From positions 34,927,676-34,991,675 of the forward strand of contig CM059977.1 of NCBI GenBank assembly GCA_030490835.1: a stretch of 64,000 nt of DNA, read 5' to 3'. The position numbers and the translations under genes are program-made. The notes below the pieces were generated by a model. It saw nothing but the letters and a program-made list of their open reading frames with translations. It was not told the DNA's origin and made no database searches. Positions 24,479 through 36,901 of the stretch are shown here, one piece after another. Source of the DNA: Annona cherimola (taxonomy: Eukaryota; Streptophyta; Magnoliopsida; Magnoliales; Annonaceae). Numbering within the stretch: the first letter of the stretch is position 1; each line of letters opens with the position of its first letter.

Positions 24479-25605
24479 TTCACAAGGTAACTGCCTGCAC
24501 CTATTCCCTAGGGTTTACTTCAGGTTGGCTAGGGAGTTTGCCCTAGTTTCTTTGGGATGAGGTGGTGGCATTCTGAGCAATTTGATTTTCAAGCAACTTG
24601 ATGTGGGTTTGCATTTGATCCATTCTTTCATCATTTTTCTTGAGCATTAGAATGATGTTTTCGAGCATGGACTCAGTGGGTTGTGCTTGAGGTGGTGCAG
24701 GTAAGGCTTGTTGGGTTTGATATGAAGGATGGTTCAACGGTTTTCTAAAGAAATCACGTGGCTTATTATTTTGAGCATAATTGTGGGTGTTTGACTGGTT
24801 TGCCCAAAAGAAATTTGGGTGGTTCCTCCTTCCAGGGTTGTAAGTATTTGAGTACGGGTTACTATGAGTGCGCGTGTCATACTGGTTGTTGATTACATTG
24901 GCTTGTTCGCCTGTGGTGTCGTTGATGGCAAAACTACACTCGGTTGTGTAGTGTGAGGCTCCACAGATCTCACATGAAATTTGTCAAGAAGAAGATGCAT
25001 TTCGATCCGTGGGTTCCTGTTTCTTTTACTGCAAAATTTGATCAATTTTAGCATGAAGAGAATTTAGAGACTCGATATCATATACATCAACTCGCCGAGA
25101 GGATCCTCGGACGTCGCCATATTGAGAATCATAAAGCGCCAAGTCATCGAGAAGCTCGAGAGCCTCCTCGTCAGTGAGTCGCATGAATCAGCCACCAGCG
25201 GCTGAATTGACAGCGCTTCGGCTAAGTCGATCAAGTCCATTGAAAAAGTTTTCAATAATATCACCCTGCGAGATGCCATGATGTGGACACTTGCACTGCA
25301 GATCTTTTATTCTCTCCCACGCATCATATAGGGTTTTCCCATCTTTTTGGACGAACCGATTGATCTTGTCTCTGATTTTCCTGGTTTTATTAGGTGGAAA
25401 GAATTTTTCCAGGAAAGCAGTAGAGAGCTCGTCCCATGTGTTGAAAGTATCGGGAGGCATAGAATAGAACCACTCGCTTGCCCTGTCGCGAAGAGAAAAT
25501 GGGAAAAGTTGTAGACGGATTACCTCATGTGGGATATTTTGTACCCTGATCGTGCTGCACAATTGTAGGAACTTAGTGATGTGAACGGTTGGGATTTCAG
25601 AGGGT
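24479..25605 (-). pseudogene. Element B gag, C-terminal part
   Basis: A retrotransposon gag domain: HEVIRLQLFPFSLRDRASEW, then FLEKFFPPNKTRKIRDKI and YDAWERIKDL. Further on is a zinc-knuckle-like CEICGASHYTTEC. The frame continues into the protease but is cut by about six stops, mostly where W, R or Q would be expected. The upstream end joins to 28898 once the inserted solo LTR is removed. Confidence 0.85.
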
Positions 25606-25610
25606 AGTCC

Positions 25611-28600
25611 TGTGGAACCCTGATCTTTGAGACGTGTACAAAACCCTAGGATTGTAAACCCTAGGTAATATATTTGAGAAATATATATTGATGGATATGA
25701 AATATATGAAAATGAAGGTTAAAATACTTATGCAGGAAATTCGGATGAATAGTGCACGTGAATAGTGAAATGTGAATAGTAAACGTGGGATTAAGGAAAT
25801 ATGTTAAGTTAATCACTTTGGATTAACTTAATCATAAAAGACGAAAAAGGAAGCTTCCCACTACAGGACAAAAATGTTTTTTGGATTAAAATATGAATTT
25901 TCGGATTTTTAATTGATTTTTGAAGAAAATGAAGAAAAATTCATATCTTGCAATCCGGACATCGGATCAAGAGGAAATTTTTTATGGGTGGCCAAGATAT
26001 GATGATGGATATGATGAATGGTCCAAGATTAATCAAGGATCATGAATTAAGGGTCAAGATTAAATGTCATTTGAAAAGGGAAAAAGTAACTTTACTTTTT
26101 CATTAATGTCATTTGACTTTGATTAATTTTAATTAAATAAAATTAATGTAAAGCCTGCAATTGCTGCTGGAGCATGGACTTTTGGGGCATGATCCAATGG
26201 CCCATGATCATCCTCATCAAGAACCAACGGCTAGGATTTAATTTTCTTAAAATAAATAAATTTTAATAAATAAAAAAACTAGAAAAATAGGACTGCAATA
26301 GGGGGGCTGGAGCAGACCTAGGGTGGGCTGCACAAGGCTCCATGCACCTTTTGGAAATTATAAAAAAATACATTTATAATTTAAAACCTCAAGCAAGGGG
26401 GGTAAATTCTAATTTGATGAAAAATCAAAAAGTATAAATAGGGGCATGGGGTGAACGACCAAGGCACACCCATTTCAGCTCCATTGAGCATTTCCAACCC
26501 CCAAAATTCGTTTTTGGCCTTAGGGAGAAAAGGAGAGAAAGTTAGAGAGAGAAAGGGCAAGTTGGAGGAGAGATTTTCTACTTCAGGTAAGGAGATTCTT
26601 CCCAAATTTCTTTTAGGTGTTAAGTAAGGTAAAACTATACTTAGATAATGCCTAATCATGAGAAAATAAGTAAGGTTATAATGCCAAAGTAGAATTATGC
26701 CGAAACATCGAAAATTTGGAGCAAAGATAGAGCACTCGGGAAAATCATGTAGGATATGTAGAAATAATGCTCCAAATTTGATAAATGATGATTAGGGATG
26801 TATGATTATGATAAATATGATGTTGGAATGATGATATATTAATTTCATGATTTTTGGAATTAAGGATTATGCTTAATTGAATTTATGTTGATTTTTAGTG
26901 CATGGAGAAAATGATTTATTTAACCAAGTAAATGATGATAAATTCAAAATGTATGAAATGTCCTATGATATACTAAGCATACGGTATGTCATGGTAGTTT
27001 TTATTTTTGGAAAAAATATCAATTTTTGGAACCCATGAACAGTAACCACGTCTCTGTGAACAGTAACCTCGGTTGAATAGTAACGTGAACAGTAATTACT
27101 ACAGTGCCATGAACAGTAATTATGAACAGTAACAGCGTGATTTGGGGAAAAAATTGAGATTTATTTTTATATTTTATGAGGATATATGGATGGAATTTTT
27201 AAAGGATTATGGATAAAAATCCATATAAATGAGTAATGACTAAGTATCTTTATACGATTAACCTCTATGGGAATGAGGTAATGAAAGGTTATAAAAGCAA
27301 GCATGGAAAGTAAACATAGAATGGATGGATAAAATATCCATTTTCCTTGTATAGGAAAAAAAGGAAAGGAAAAGGTGGAGGACACGGATTGAGGAGGTAA
27401 GCAAGCAAGCTTTTTAAAATGTGATTTTATTATTTCATTGTAAGCAAGCACAACTTTGAAAATGTTATTTTATTGCTTCATTCTAAGCAAGCAAACCCTT
27501 TTGAAAATATGATTTTATTCCCAAGTATTTATGAAATGTGTTTAAGGGTGGTCATTCCTATAATGTTTTGAAATGATGAATGTTTATGAGTTTTTATGAA
27601 AAGTCATGCCGGCATATTGATACTATATGATGTTCATGGACATGTGCACATGTATGATGTATAAGGAAGATGCTTTGGTAGAGGTAGAAAGTGGATCAGA
27701 GGGTCCCCCTTCACTATTTCCGAGTCGTATGGGCTGTGTGCCGACGACGTCCTCCCCAGAGGTGGAGGCAAAGGAATGTTATGTTTAAATGAATGCATCG
27801 CATTTTCATACATGGATTGAAAATAAAAGCATGAATTTGAAATGATATTTTTAAAGAAATTGTGCAAATAATTCTCTACATGAAAATGACAAGCTACCTG
27901 GTGTAAGAGGTATATAATGCCTGGGAAATCAAAAGTCATGCATGTAGGAACCATGTAGGCGTCAAGAGGAAGAGGCTTTGGTGGAGGTAGAAAGCGGATC
28001 AGAGGGTCCCCCTTCACTATTGCCGAGTCGTATGGGCTGTGTGCCGACGACGTCCTCCCCAGAAGTGGAGGCAAAGGAATGTTATGTTTGAATGAATGCA
28101 TCGCATTTTCATACATGGATTGAAAAGAAAAGCATGGATTTGAAATGATGTTTTTAAAAGAATGGTGCAAATAATTCTCTACATGAAAATGACAAGCTAC
28201 CTGGTGTAAGAGGTATATAATGCCTGGGAAATCAAAAGTCATGCATGTAGGAACCATGTAGGCGTCAAGTGGAAGAGAGGTTCCCTTGATGAGGCCAAGT
28301 CGGAGACAGCCGGCGCATTGGACCATGCTATGTGAGATGTTCCCTGGGCTAGCGTACCCGCACACAAAGGTTTATGTCAGGAATGGAAAGAAAGCATTTG
28401 CACATCCAATGGTTTATGAAAAGGTTTCTGTGCATTTGATAGTTGATCACTTGGTAAGTGTCTTCTATCGAATGTAGAGGAATGCATTTAAAATGAAAAA
28501 TGCTTGCTTATTGAGTTTCGACTCATGTTTTTCCCCCTTAGACAGGTGCAGGAAAAATTCAAGTGATGAAAGACGTGTTGCTAAAGGAAAAGAGAAATCT

Positions 28601-28892
28601 ACAAAGGTTAGTAGATTTATGTATGAATGAATGCCCTAATGGCATATGATGAAAAAGGATATAGGTTGTATGAAATTATAAAGTTATGAATAATATGAAA
28701 AATTGATGATTCATGATGATATATGAATGATGATGAGTATATGTTTATGTGACAAAAGAAAAGAAAAAAAATTTGGACGAGATCCAATTAAGAACCCGCC
28801 GCGTGATCAGGGCAACAATCCTGATTCACACTTACCAATCGACAAGATCCCGGAGTAAGGACAAATGTGACGCCTCGGTTCGGGGCGCCACG
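25611..28892 (+). mobile_element. Solo LTR, Ty3 (Tekay/Del-like), inside gag of B
   Basis: A 3,282-bp insert starting TGTGGAACCC and ending GGGGCGCCACG, flanked by TSD AGTCC (25606-25610, 28893-28897). The last base pair of the expected CA end is mutated to CG. Taking it out restores an open gag frame (QQDQFAG then LPSEIPTVHITKFLQL). The end GTGACGCCTCGGTTCGGGGC resembles Tekay-type LTR ends as I remember them. It contains a 303-bp tandem repeat. A cluster of GAACAGTAA words lies at 27040-27130. No internal domain, PBS or PPT is present. Confidence 0.88.
27668..28273. repeat. 303-bp tandem repeat, two copies, within the solo LTR
   Basis: Copy one runs 27668-27970, copy two 27971-28273. Shared words include GGATCAGAGGGTCCCCCTTC and GTATGGGCTGTGTGCCGACG. 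The 243-codon minus-strand open frame here is just this repeat read twice. Confidence 0.92.
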
Positions 28893-28897
28893 AGTCC

Positions 28898-29092
28898 TGC
28901 AAATTGGTCTTGTTGTACCATCCGGATGAGTTCGGGATTTAGTTCAAAATTTCTTCCATCGATCTCTGGTTTAACTATGCATGATCGGAATCCACGAGGG
29001 TTTGGAGTTACCCTTCTTGGAGGAGCATTGTTCTCAGCCTGGCCTTCCTCCTGCTCCTGATGTGGCGGGTTTGGATTGTTGTATTCCGCCAT
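28898..29092 (-). pseudogene. Element B gag, N-terminal part
   Basis: Starts MAEYNNPNPPHQEQEEGQAE and runs through IDGRNFELNPELIRMVQQDQ to FAGL, where the solo LTR interrupts. NFEL-x-P-x-LI-x-MVQ is the usual start of Athila/Tat gag. The ATG at 29092 is a reasonable start, about 250 bp after the PBS. Confidence 0.85.
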
Positions 29093-29341
29093 GGTGTCTT
29101 TAGGATTTTGTTACTGTTTATACTCACGAATTCTTCTCCTAAAAGAATATTCAATTTAAGGGTCAGCAACAAAGAGTTTTTCAGCTAGTTGCTTTGCAAA
29201 GCTTCGAGTATGTGGGTGCATACAAAGATTCACTAGCTAATTTAGAGGAAAGAAGAAAATACAATAAAAGAAAAAGAATAAAGAAAGAAAAGAAAAGAAC
29301 AAAGAAAGTATCTAAAAATAAAACTTAAAGTAACGCCGAAT

Positions 29342-29360
29342 TTCCCATCAATGGCGCCAA
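29342..29360 (-). other. Primer-binding site of B (tRNA-Asp type)
   Basis: On the minus strand TTGGCGCCATTGATGGG follows the 5' LTR by 7 bp. The tRNA-Asp complement would be TGGCGCCGTTGCCGGGG; the differences are mainly C/T or G/A changes. Confidence 0.75.
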
Positions 29361-29366
29361 AATACT

Positions 29367-31003
29367 TGGTCGCAATCTCGCCGCAAGTGCACGGGTTGTA
29401 GATTATAGTATATAAAATATCGATCCATAGGGAATTCAGGACTAAAAATTCTACTTTTAAACACTTTTTCGTCGGATTAAATGGATCAGAAAAGTTGAAA
29501 AAGGATGTAGTAAATTAAATGAAAAAGACATAGGAAATTGGAAAGAAAAAATAAAATAGAAATTAGAATGATTTGAGAAAACGAGAGTGTGAGTATCTAG
29601 GGTCTAGAATTTCACATGCATTTTTTGTAACTGGTAGTGGTATAATTATTTAATCTGGATATTGTTTGTTAAAGGAGAACAATCCCTAATTTATCCTTGC
29701 ACCTTCTCTCGAAACCTACAAGGCTTACTCTAATCTTCTTAGCCACCTATTCTCATGGGATTAAGTTAATTAGAATTCATTAAGTTCTGTGGTTTGTTCA
29801 TGGAATTCCTCAAGGTCATCATGCCTATTATCATGGTCTTAGATTTCCAGGTTTAATATCTTGATTATCATATATTAGGTTTCCACCTCACGATTTCATC
29901 ACCTAATATATGGAGTTACGCTAAAGTACGGGCTAATGTACAAAGCAAGCATTAAAATCACAAGATATTAAATTAACAACAATATCCATCATAAATAAAT
30001 TAACATCCACACCGCACTACATTGTACGCATGCTACATCCTAAACCCTAGATTAAGGGTTTAGCCCAGCATGTTCAAGTCCAACAGAGAATTAACATAAC
30101 ATCCCATCTTAAACAAGACAATAAAAGCAAAGAAAAGAAAAGCTTATTGGTTTGGAGCTCCGATGATGTGTCGGTCGCCCTATGCAACTCGCCGGTTCTC
30201 CTCTCGCCTGTGCTCTCCACCTCTCTCTATCTCTCTTTCTCTCTCTGAAAAAAAAGCCTCTAATCCCTTCTCCTTCGAAAAATTCTCCCCTTCGGTCTGG
30301 AACCCTAAAAGGGTTTTTATACATCCCTTAAAATGAGACAGCCGTTAGCAATCGTACGCAGGTCTGCGTATTGGCGCCTAGGCGCCAACTTGCTGGAAAC
30401 TTTCTGATTGATACGGCGTCGGGGCGCCATTTTAGTTGGTGCCTAGGCACCAACTTGCTGGAAGTTGCTGATTGAGGGTGTTTGTAACTTGCTTGAAGGT
30501 GGGGAAGTGGCGTCGGGGTGCCCCTGTTTGGCGCCTAGGCGCCAACTCCCCGGAAGTAACTCTACCTTGTGATCTCCAAAACCCTTCCAGACTTTTCAAC
30601 AAGTTGGTTAAGTGGCGCCTAGGCACCATTTTTTGGAAGCAGACTGAAGTGTGGTATTGGAGATTCTGGCACAGGCCTTTAGGGTGGCGCCTGGGCGCCA
30701 CTGATCGGCGCTTAGGCGCCAATACCCTTGCTTACTTTGGTTTCTCTTTTCTTCCATCCATCGAGCTCTTAAGTGTTTTCTGTTTCTTCTTGTCCGAATT
30801 CCCTTAGACAAAAGAATAGAATAGGGTGAATGAAATTTCAAGCCAAAAGATTATAAAAGTTATTAAATATCTTAAAATTTATGTTCAACACCCAATTGAT
30901 GCAAAAATTACATTTTAAACCAAATTTCATATTGAACTCAAATAATTTCCCATAAAATTGGTATAAAATGCCCACATAATATACTGTTAATTTTCAATTA
31001 TCA
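29367..31003 (-). repeat. 5' LTR of element B
   Basis: On the minus strand begins TGATAATTGAAAATTAACAG directly at the TSD and ends TTGCGACCA. A TATA box GTATAAAAA lies near 30318. Upstream in U3 are palindromes GGCGCCTAGGCGCC or variants at 30373, 30438, 30530, 30614, 30686 and 30707. Confidence 0.92.
30315..30326 (-). promoter_or_regulatory. TATA box of the B 5' LTR
   Basis: TGTATAAAAACCC on the minus strand; the same place in the 3' LTR reads TGTTTGAAAACCC, so that copy has lost it. Confidence 0.6.
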
Positions 31004-31388
31004 GTGTATATTATGTACATCCATCAGGCTGCCCAATATCTAATATGTTATAGTAAGCATTGATCGTAGCGAGGTGGTAAATCATAATTTTACCCTGAAT
31101 GGTGATCCATCTATTATCATGCTCAACAATATTAGCATAAAACTCCCAAACTAATGGTACAATGTGTAAGGGGTTGAGCGCAAAATTGGTTGCATTGGGG
31201 GGAAATGACAATGAGCTTATAGTCATCAGGCATGTAGTGCATTTTAAACCACACTCAGGCAAGAGTGGCATTTTCAACCCTGAATTAGTATATAACATTT
31301 AAGCTTTTTCGGACACAAAATTATTTGAGAATTGTAACCACCAAGAGCCACGGATTTCTTGTGCTTGGACTTTGATGATGATGCCATA
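31004..31388 (-). pseudogene. Element A ORF2, N-terminal part
   Basis: Begins MASSSKSKHKKSVALGGYNS at 31388 and continues through a frame change to VPLVWEFYANIVEHDNRW and NAYYNILDIGQPDG, where B entered. The LVWEFYANI block is typical of the putative plant transposon protein domain. The frame carries on at 17367 once B and one TSD are removed. Confidence 0.65.
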
Positions 31389-33429
31389 ATGAAATGAAGG
31401 AGGTAATACACTTGGACAATTCAAAGCAAATAAGACATAATGCAAATGGTTCACACCCCCCAAGTACGTGTAATACTCAACTGGTTCAATTCTAACTCAA
31501 ACTTAGTTAACTCGCAACACCATCATGAGTGAATCTAAGTCCATTCCTTTCACAATCAAAATATCAACACCATAAAGACCAAAGTCTCCTTTCACCATTT
31601 TAAGCCTTTAATCCCACTAAGACAATGGTCTAAACATAATGCAGGCAATATGAAGATTCAAGTAACATGCCAACACTCCAAACCATATTCTCAAGTGCAT
31701 AAATCATGGGTAAATAAGTAAAATCAATCATTCTTCATTTATACATGAAGTAGATGTTACCCAATGATACCCAACACTCTTGCTCGAGAATATGGGATGT
31801 CCTTGCCAAAACTTTCCTCTTATAAGTAATAAATGAAGATGGAAAGCAGCATTTTGGAGAAGAATCGTCAGTAGGCAGATGATGCCAAAAGCCACGACTC
31901 CCGCAAGTGGTGGTTGTGGCCACCAACAGTGGGGGTTGAGAAGAAAATGAGGGGAGTAGAAGGAGGAAAAAGAAAAGAAAGGGAGAAGAAGGAAGGAGGG
32001 AAGTGGAAAACAAAAATGGGGGACGGGAAGGGAGGAAAAAAGGAAGAAATAAGAAAAAGGAGAAGAGAGAGAAAAAAGAAAAAAAATAAAGGGGGTGGAG
32101 CACGTTGCTGGGCCGCCGGAGAGAGGTGGGCGCGAGCACCGGTGGGGGGAGAATAAAAGAGAGAAACAGGAAGAAGAAGAAGAAAGAAGGTAGAAGATGC
32201 TAGGAGTTGTAAGGGGAAGAGAAAAAAGATAAGAAAGAAAAGGGGGGAATGAGGAGGAGCTGGCTAGGGTTAGGAGCTCTTAAGGTTTTTTGTAGCTAGC
32301 TAACGGGTGGCTGCGGCACCGACGACGCTGATTGCTGGCTGGCCCCCTTTTTTTATGTGCTCTTCTGCTGTTGGAAAGTGGTTGTAGCGGTGGGCAGCTT
32401 GGCCCCACCTGAAAATATTTTTTTATGATGAGGGTCGTGGCTCCCATTTTGATGGTCGTGGCCGCCATGTTGCTGCCTCGTTTCCTGAAAATGGCATTTT
32501 TCTTAAAAAAATTTATGTCGGGTCTTCCATATTTGAACTTTGGCCCACATTAATTACCTTGAAACCCCCTACGTGAACATAATAGAGCTAAGTTCCCATG
32601 CTTAAGCTTGTACCTCCTTAGATTTGTCATTTCATCAATCTACTCTCTAACTTGAATTCTTGCATTTCATTCATCCAAAGTTGCAACTTGACTTCAATTA
32701 TGTGGTTTCAATTATGCATTAAAAGCCTCACAATCATTAATATCATATTGAAGTTGCACTTTAAATTATACTCCAAATTCATTTATGCATCAAAAACTTA
32801 CATTTCAACGAAGATTCACAGGAAGGGCTGAAATTTTGCATTTGCATTCTTCAAAATTCTGCATTTTGAACTGCATTTCCTGTACAAGCATATTGAGCTA
32901 ACCTTGCAACTTGCAATGCAATTGACTTTGGCTTTGGCTTGCCTTGAATCACGTGAACAATCATGCAATTCACAAACCCTTCGACTAACACATGGATAGA
33001 AATCTAAATTCCACTTCAGGCTCGACAACTGAGCATGTTGATGACCTTTTTGGTATAGATAGTCTACAACTTGCATTGATGCCAAACTTCTCATTTCACT
33101 TCAAGTGTAGGAACCTATGGCTGATTAACTCAATTGAATGCTCCTTGGAATGGTTAAGCTAGGATTCTTAAAGTCTTTAGCTAACTCCAAATTAATGGGA
33201 TTCATAATTGCACTAAAATTTTGAAGATCACCAAACCAAATGAATGAGAATTACCTAAGTGCAGTGTTAAACTCCCCTTAACCCATATTGTCTCAAAAGA
33301 AATTTTCTCTACTTCAAGACACATATGGTAGATCATGGATTCATGCCTTGGTTTCAAAAATAAAAAAGATAATGGGTTGCCTCCCATTTAGCTCTAAGTT
33401 TAGTGTCCTTAGTTCGACATTATGGTTGG
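31389..33429 (-). other. Element A spacer between ORF1 and ORF2
   Basis: About 2 kb without a supported gene. It includes a purine-rich tract (31930-32260, plus strand) and GGTCGTGG-type words (32425-32470) like those in the A LTR. GGGAGGCAACCC occurs on the minus strand at 33374-33385. It may contain a further old insertion whose ends I cannot see. Confidence 0.5.
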
Positions 33430-33549
33430 ATCATTTGATTCCAAAATGTCTATCAACTGCCTCCTGCAGTTTACTTTCCTCATCATTTTCATTCTCTACT
33501 TGTCGAATTTTCTTTTCATCAAAATGAGGCAACAAATTATCGGCGAAAC
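33430..33549 (-). pseudogene. Element A ORF1, 3' end
   Basis: On the minus strand the frame reads ADNLLPHFDEKKIRQVENEN and on to FGIK, then a stop. It is the continuation of the gag-protease ORF at 42645, separated by element C. Confidence 0.55.
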
Positions 33550-34806
33550 TATTGAGTCATTTTTATATCATGTATTTTAAATATAATTGAGAAGAATTTA
33601 AATTTTTAAGGTAGTTTAAATCATATTTGGATTAATTTAGCTTTACTTAGCATAAAACACTCATAATTGATCGATATGTGCAAAATCAAGCAAAATTGGA
33701 GCAAAACTAGTATAGTTCTTTGAGATTTAATGCATGAGGACAAAAAATCATTCAAGTTGATGATTTAGAAGAATCAAGAGGAGGCAAACAGTGATCAACA
33801 CAAGTTCACATGAGATCTATGCAAGGTTTGAGCAAGTTCTAAGACCTAAAAACCTTCTAGGTCTAACAGAGTTACACAATTAATCCACAATTGCGTTGAT
33901 TTTGCACAAATTCTTTAAGGATCTCTATATAAACACCCCCTAAGAACGTCCCAAGTTATCTTAGAATGTCCTTAGAGATAGGGTTGAGGTCTAAGAGCGA
34001 GAGTAGTGAAGAGCATGAGGCGAGAAGCGAAGCGGTGAGTTGCTTGGAGTGATTGAGACACCATCGGGGCTTCCAATCAATAAACTTTTCCTTTCTTTTT
34101 TTATTTGAATAATATTATTTTCATTATAAACATACTCTACTAAACCCATTATCTAGGGTTTAGGATGTGGCATGTGTTTAATATAATGGATATTGTAGTT
34201 TGATTTTTAAGATATTTTATGTTAATTTAATACCTTGTGATTTAATGTTTGCCTAGTATTTGAGCTTCCACTTTGGTAATAATTCTCATATATTAGGTGA
34301 AGGAACTGAAATGTGGAAATCTAATATAGGAAAATCAAGATATTAAACATAAAATTTAAGACCATGAAAATAGATATGATGACCTTGAGAATCCCATGAA
34401 CTTCCACAAAACTTAATGGATTTTAATTTACTTAATCCCATAAAAATATGTTGTTAAAAAGATTAGGGTATTCCTTGTAGGTTTTGAAAGAATGTGCAAG
34501 AATAATATAGGAATAGTTCTCTTTTAAGACACAATATCAGGATTAAATAAGCAATCCACGTATCTGTTGTAGATGACACATGTGAAACCTTAGACCCTAG
34601 ACACTCATATCCCCTGACTTTTAATTCCTCATTTCACATTCTTAATATTAACCTTCTTCTTTTTTATATTTCTTTCCTTTTATTTTAGTCAATTTGTGTT
34701 TATTATAAAGTATTTAAATCCAACATCTTAAGTCTCAAATTCCTTGTGGATCAATATTTATATACTACAATCTACGGCCGGTGCACTTATGATAAGCTTG
34801 CGAACA
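33550..34806 (+). repeat. 5' LTR of element C
   Basis: Begins TATTGAGTCATTTTTATATC and ends TTGCGAACA; pairs with 41321-42639. A TATA box CTATATAAAC lies at about 33925. Confidence 0.9.
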
Positions 34807-34813
34807 AATATTT

Positions 34814-34830
34814 TGGCATCATTTCCATAG
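34814..34830 (+). other. Primer-binding site of C (tRNA-Asp type, worn)
   Basis: TGGCATCATTTCCATAG stands 7 bp after the LTR end; it differs from the tRNA-Asp complement mainly by transitions. Confidence 0.65.
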
Positions 34831-36901
34831 AATTCAACATTATTTAGGACTTTTATTTAAACACTTATCTTTTCTTTCTTTCTTTTTTTCTTTTTCTCTT
34901 TGTATATTCTTTTTGTAGATAATTTTTCTTTTGTTTTTATTTTTTAGAAGCTATTTAATGACATACTATAATCAATGATATGATGATAAAATGATTCGTA
35001 GATCTTTTCATGATGATGAAATGATTGCTAATGAATTTTATGAGAATCATGAAATAGCGGACCAGTACAATTCATATGGAGAAGGGACATCAAAGACAAA
35101 TGAACCATACCAACAAGACTTGGGATTCGAGCAATAGATTTTTTTATAACAATTTCCATCTTGTTAAGAACCCTTTCTCAAGCACTTACAATTTCGAGGG
35201 GTCTACACAGTCAAACTTTCCTTAGTCCAATAATTTTTCCTTTCAATATGAACAAAACTGCATTTCATCTCAACTCATGAATTTTATTATGAAAAGTTAA
35301 AAAAAATTTCTCCCTCCATATCATCAACAGTTTCACCACTGCCTAAGGAATCCATTATTAACAAAATTTTAAAACTTCTTCATCAATCCAATCAAGAGCT
35401 TGTTCAATTGAAGGAGTGTCTTCTAATTCTAGTAGAAAAATTTTGAAGAATAAGCCAACCATTTAAATGAAAACTCTGAAGAACCTCCTAATCAACCATG
35501 CATGGACTCTATGATTTTTTCTGAGAATTATTGTGAAACCATTTCAATTAATAAAAATCAAACGAAGAATAAAATGCATGCAGATGAACAAGCGTAAATT
35601 CCAAATCAAGCATATCATGAAGAATTCTGAATAATGAGAGTCAAGCAAAGGGTGAGGTGCAAAATAAGGAAAAAGAGAAAATTCAAGACCAATCAAATCC
35701 TAAGGAAGTTGAAATTGAAAGTAGTATGAAAATTGAAGATGTAAACTTGTTTTTGAAAAATTAGAAAAAAATCGCATGAACTTATTTTTGAAAGATCGGG
35801 TATTAGTTAATGCAATTTTAACCAGTCTAGTTGAAGACATTAAATTTAGCATTGCTTGGGAGGCAACCCAGGATTTAGTTAGGGAAATATTAGTTTCTTC
35901 CTATTATTTTTATTTTTTTAGTATTTTGATGCTTTTTGATTTGTAGTCGTCATTTGGTGTTTTGCAAGAACTTACTAAGAAAGAATGCAATTTGAGAATC
36001 TCAGTGCTTAAACAAGGAAGTTAAAATTTAGATTTTTGAAAACTGCTTATTGATTCATTTTGGCTAAATAAACTATCCTTAATATTAAGGATAATGTTAA
36101 TTTTAAGTGTGGGGGTGAATTGAAAGAATATTGTGCTAAATTTTTCATATTTTTTCCATTTTTGTTGAAAATAGGTATGAGTGTTGACTCTAGATTGATT
36201 TAGACTCCACTTTGAACTCTTGTTGGTCATTTAAGCAAATGATACTTAGAATTTTAAACACTTTGAGTTTGGCAAATAATTGAACTCTAGTAAGATGTTG
36301 AATTTATTTTTGAGTATGTACTTGTCGAAAATACTCATATTTTTATTCTCGATCACTTAATGAATATGATATACTTTGGCACCAATTTTTCTTTCTTTCA
36401 AGCTTTGAGTGATTCTCTCTAATTTGTCAAAATTATTTTCAATACACACAATTGATGAATTGAATGAGGTAGTTTTTTCCATGTACATGAAATCTCATTC
36501 TAATTAAAGGATTTCCAAAGCTAATACTTACTTAACTTGTTTATGGAATATGATTTAGGCATTTCTTTATCTGATGAGCCTATCTTTGAGAGCATAATCA
36601 TTATTTACCCCTATGAGTCTAGATGTAAATTTCTCTTCTCTAACCTTCAATTTCCATTTAATTGAACCAATTTTGAATATGAAATCTAGAGCTGACAAGA
36701 ATAATGAGATTAACCACATGACTAGTACACTGATGAAAATGACTCCCTAGATACCCTAAAATATGGTGAAAGAAGTTGTTTGTGAAAAAAATTTCCTAGA
36801 TACCTTAAAAATAGTGAGGAGAGCTATTGCCGGACTTGGTTTAAAAAATAAATAATAAAAAACTAATAAAACCAAGGTTAAAAGCAGGCAAAAAAATGAA
36901 A
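34831..36901 (+). other. Element C internal region, left part
   Basis: A degenerate region. One plus-strand stretch at 34985-35140 reads RSFHDDEMIANEFYENHEIA before stops set in, and a lysine-glutamate-rich stretch follows near 35640-35760. GGGAGGCAACCC is at 35858-35869 and an internal TTTTAAGTGTGGGGGTG at about 36102. I do not recognise a product. Confidence 0.5.

Larger units (their letters stand above)
17368..31003 (-). mobile_element. Athila/Tat-like LTR retrotransposon B
   Basis: Inserted in ORF2 of A with TSD GTGTA (17363-17367, 31004-31008). On the minus strand: 5' LTR 29367-31003, PBS, gag, protease, RT, RNase H, integrase, spacer, PPT, 3' LTR 17368-19012. It is the only element here with a full pol set, but it carries several stops and frameshifts, and a solo LTR (25611-28892) splits gag. 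The VFMDDFSVYG active-site block and tRNA-Asp-type PBS fit Athila/Tat. Confidence 0.92.

Noticed and set aside
27634..28365. 243-codon minus-strand open frame
   Set aside because: It is the 303-bp tandem repeat read twice inside a solo LTR; the protein itself is a duplicated, low-complexity sequence with no family.
30970..31003. B 5' LTR boundary at the end of the LTR match (30970)
   Set aside because: No TSD fits there; moving the end to 31003 gives an exact GTGTA TSD and restores the ORF2 frame of A.
31735..32139. 134-codon minus-strand open frame rich in F, S, L and P
   Set aside because: Read from a purine/pyrimidine-rich tract; composition explains the open frame.
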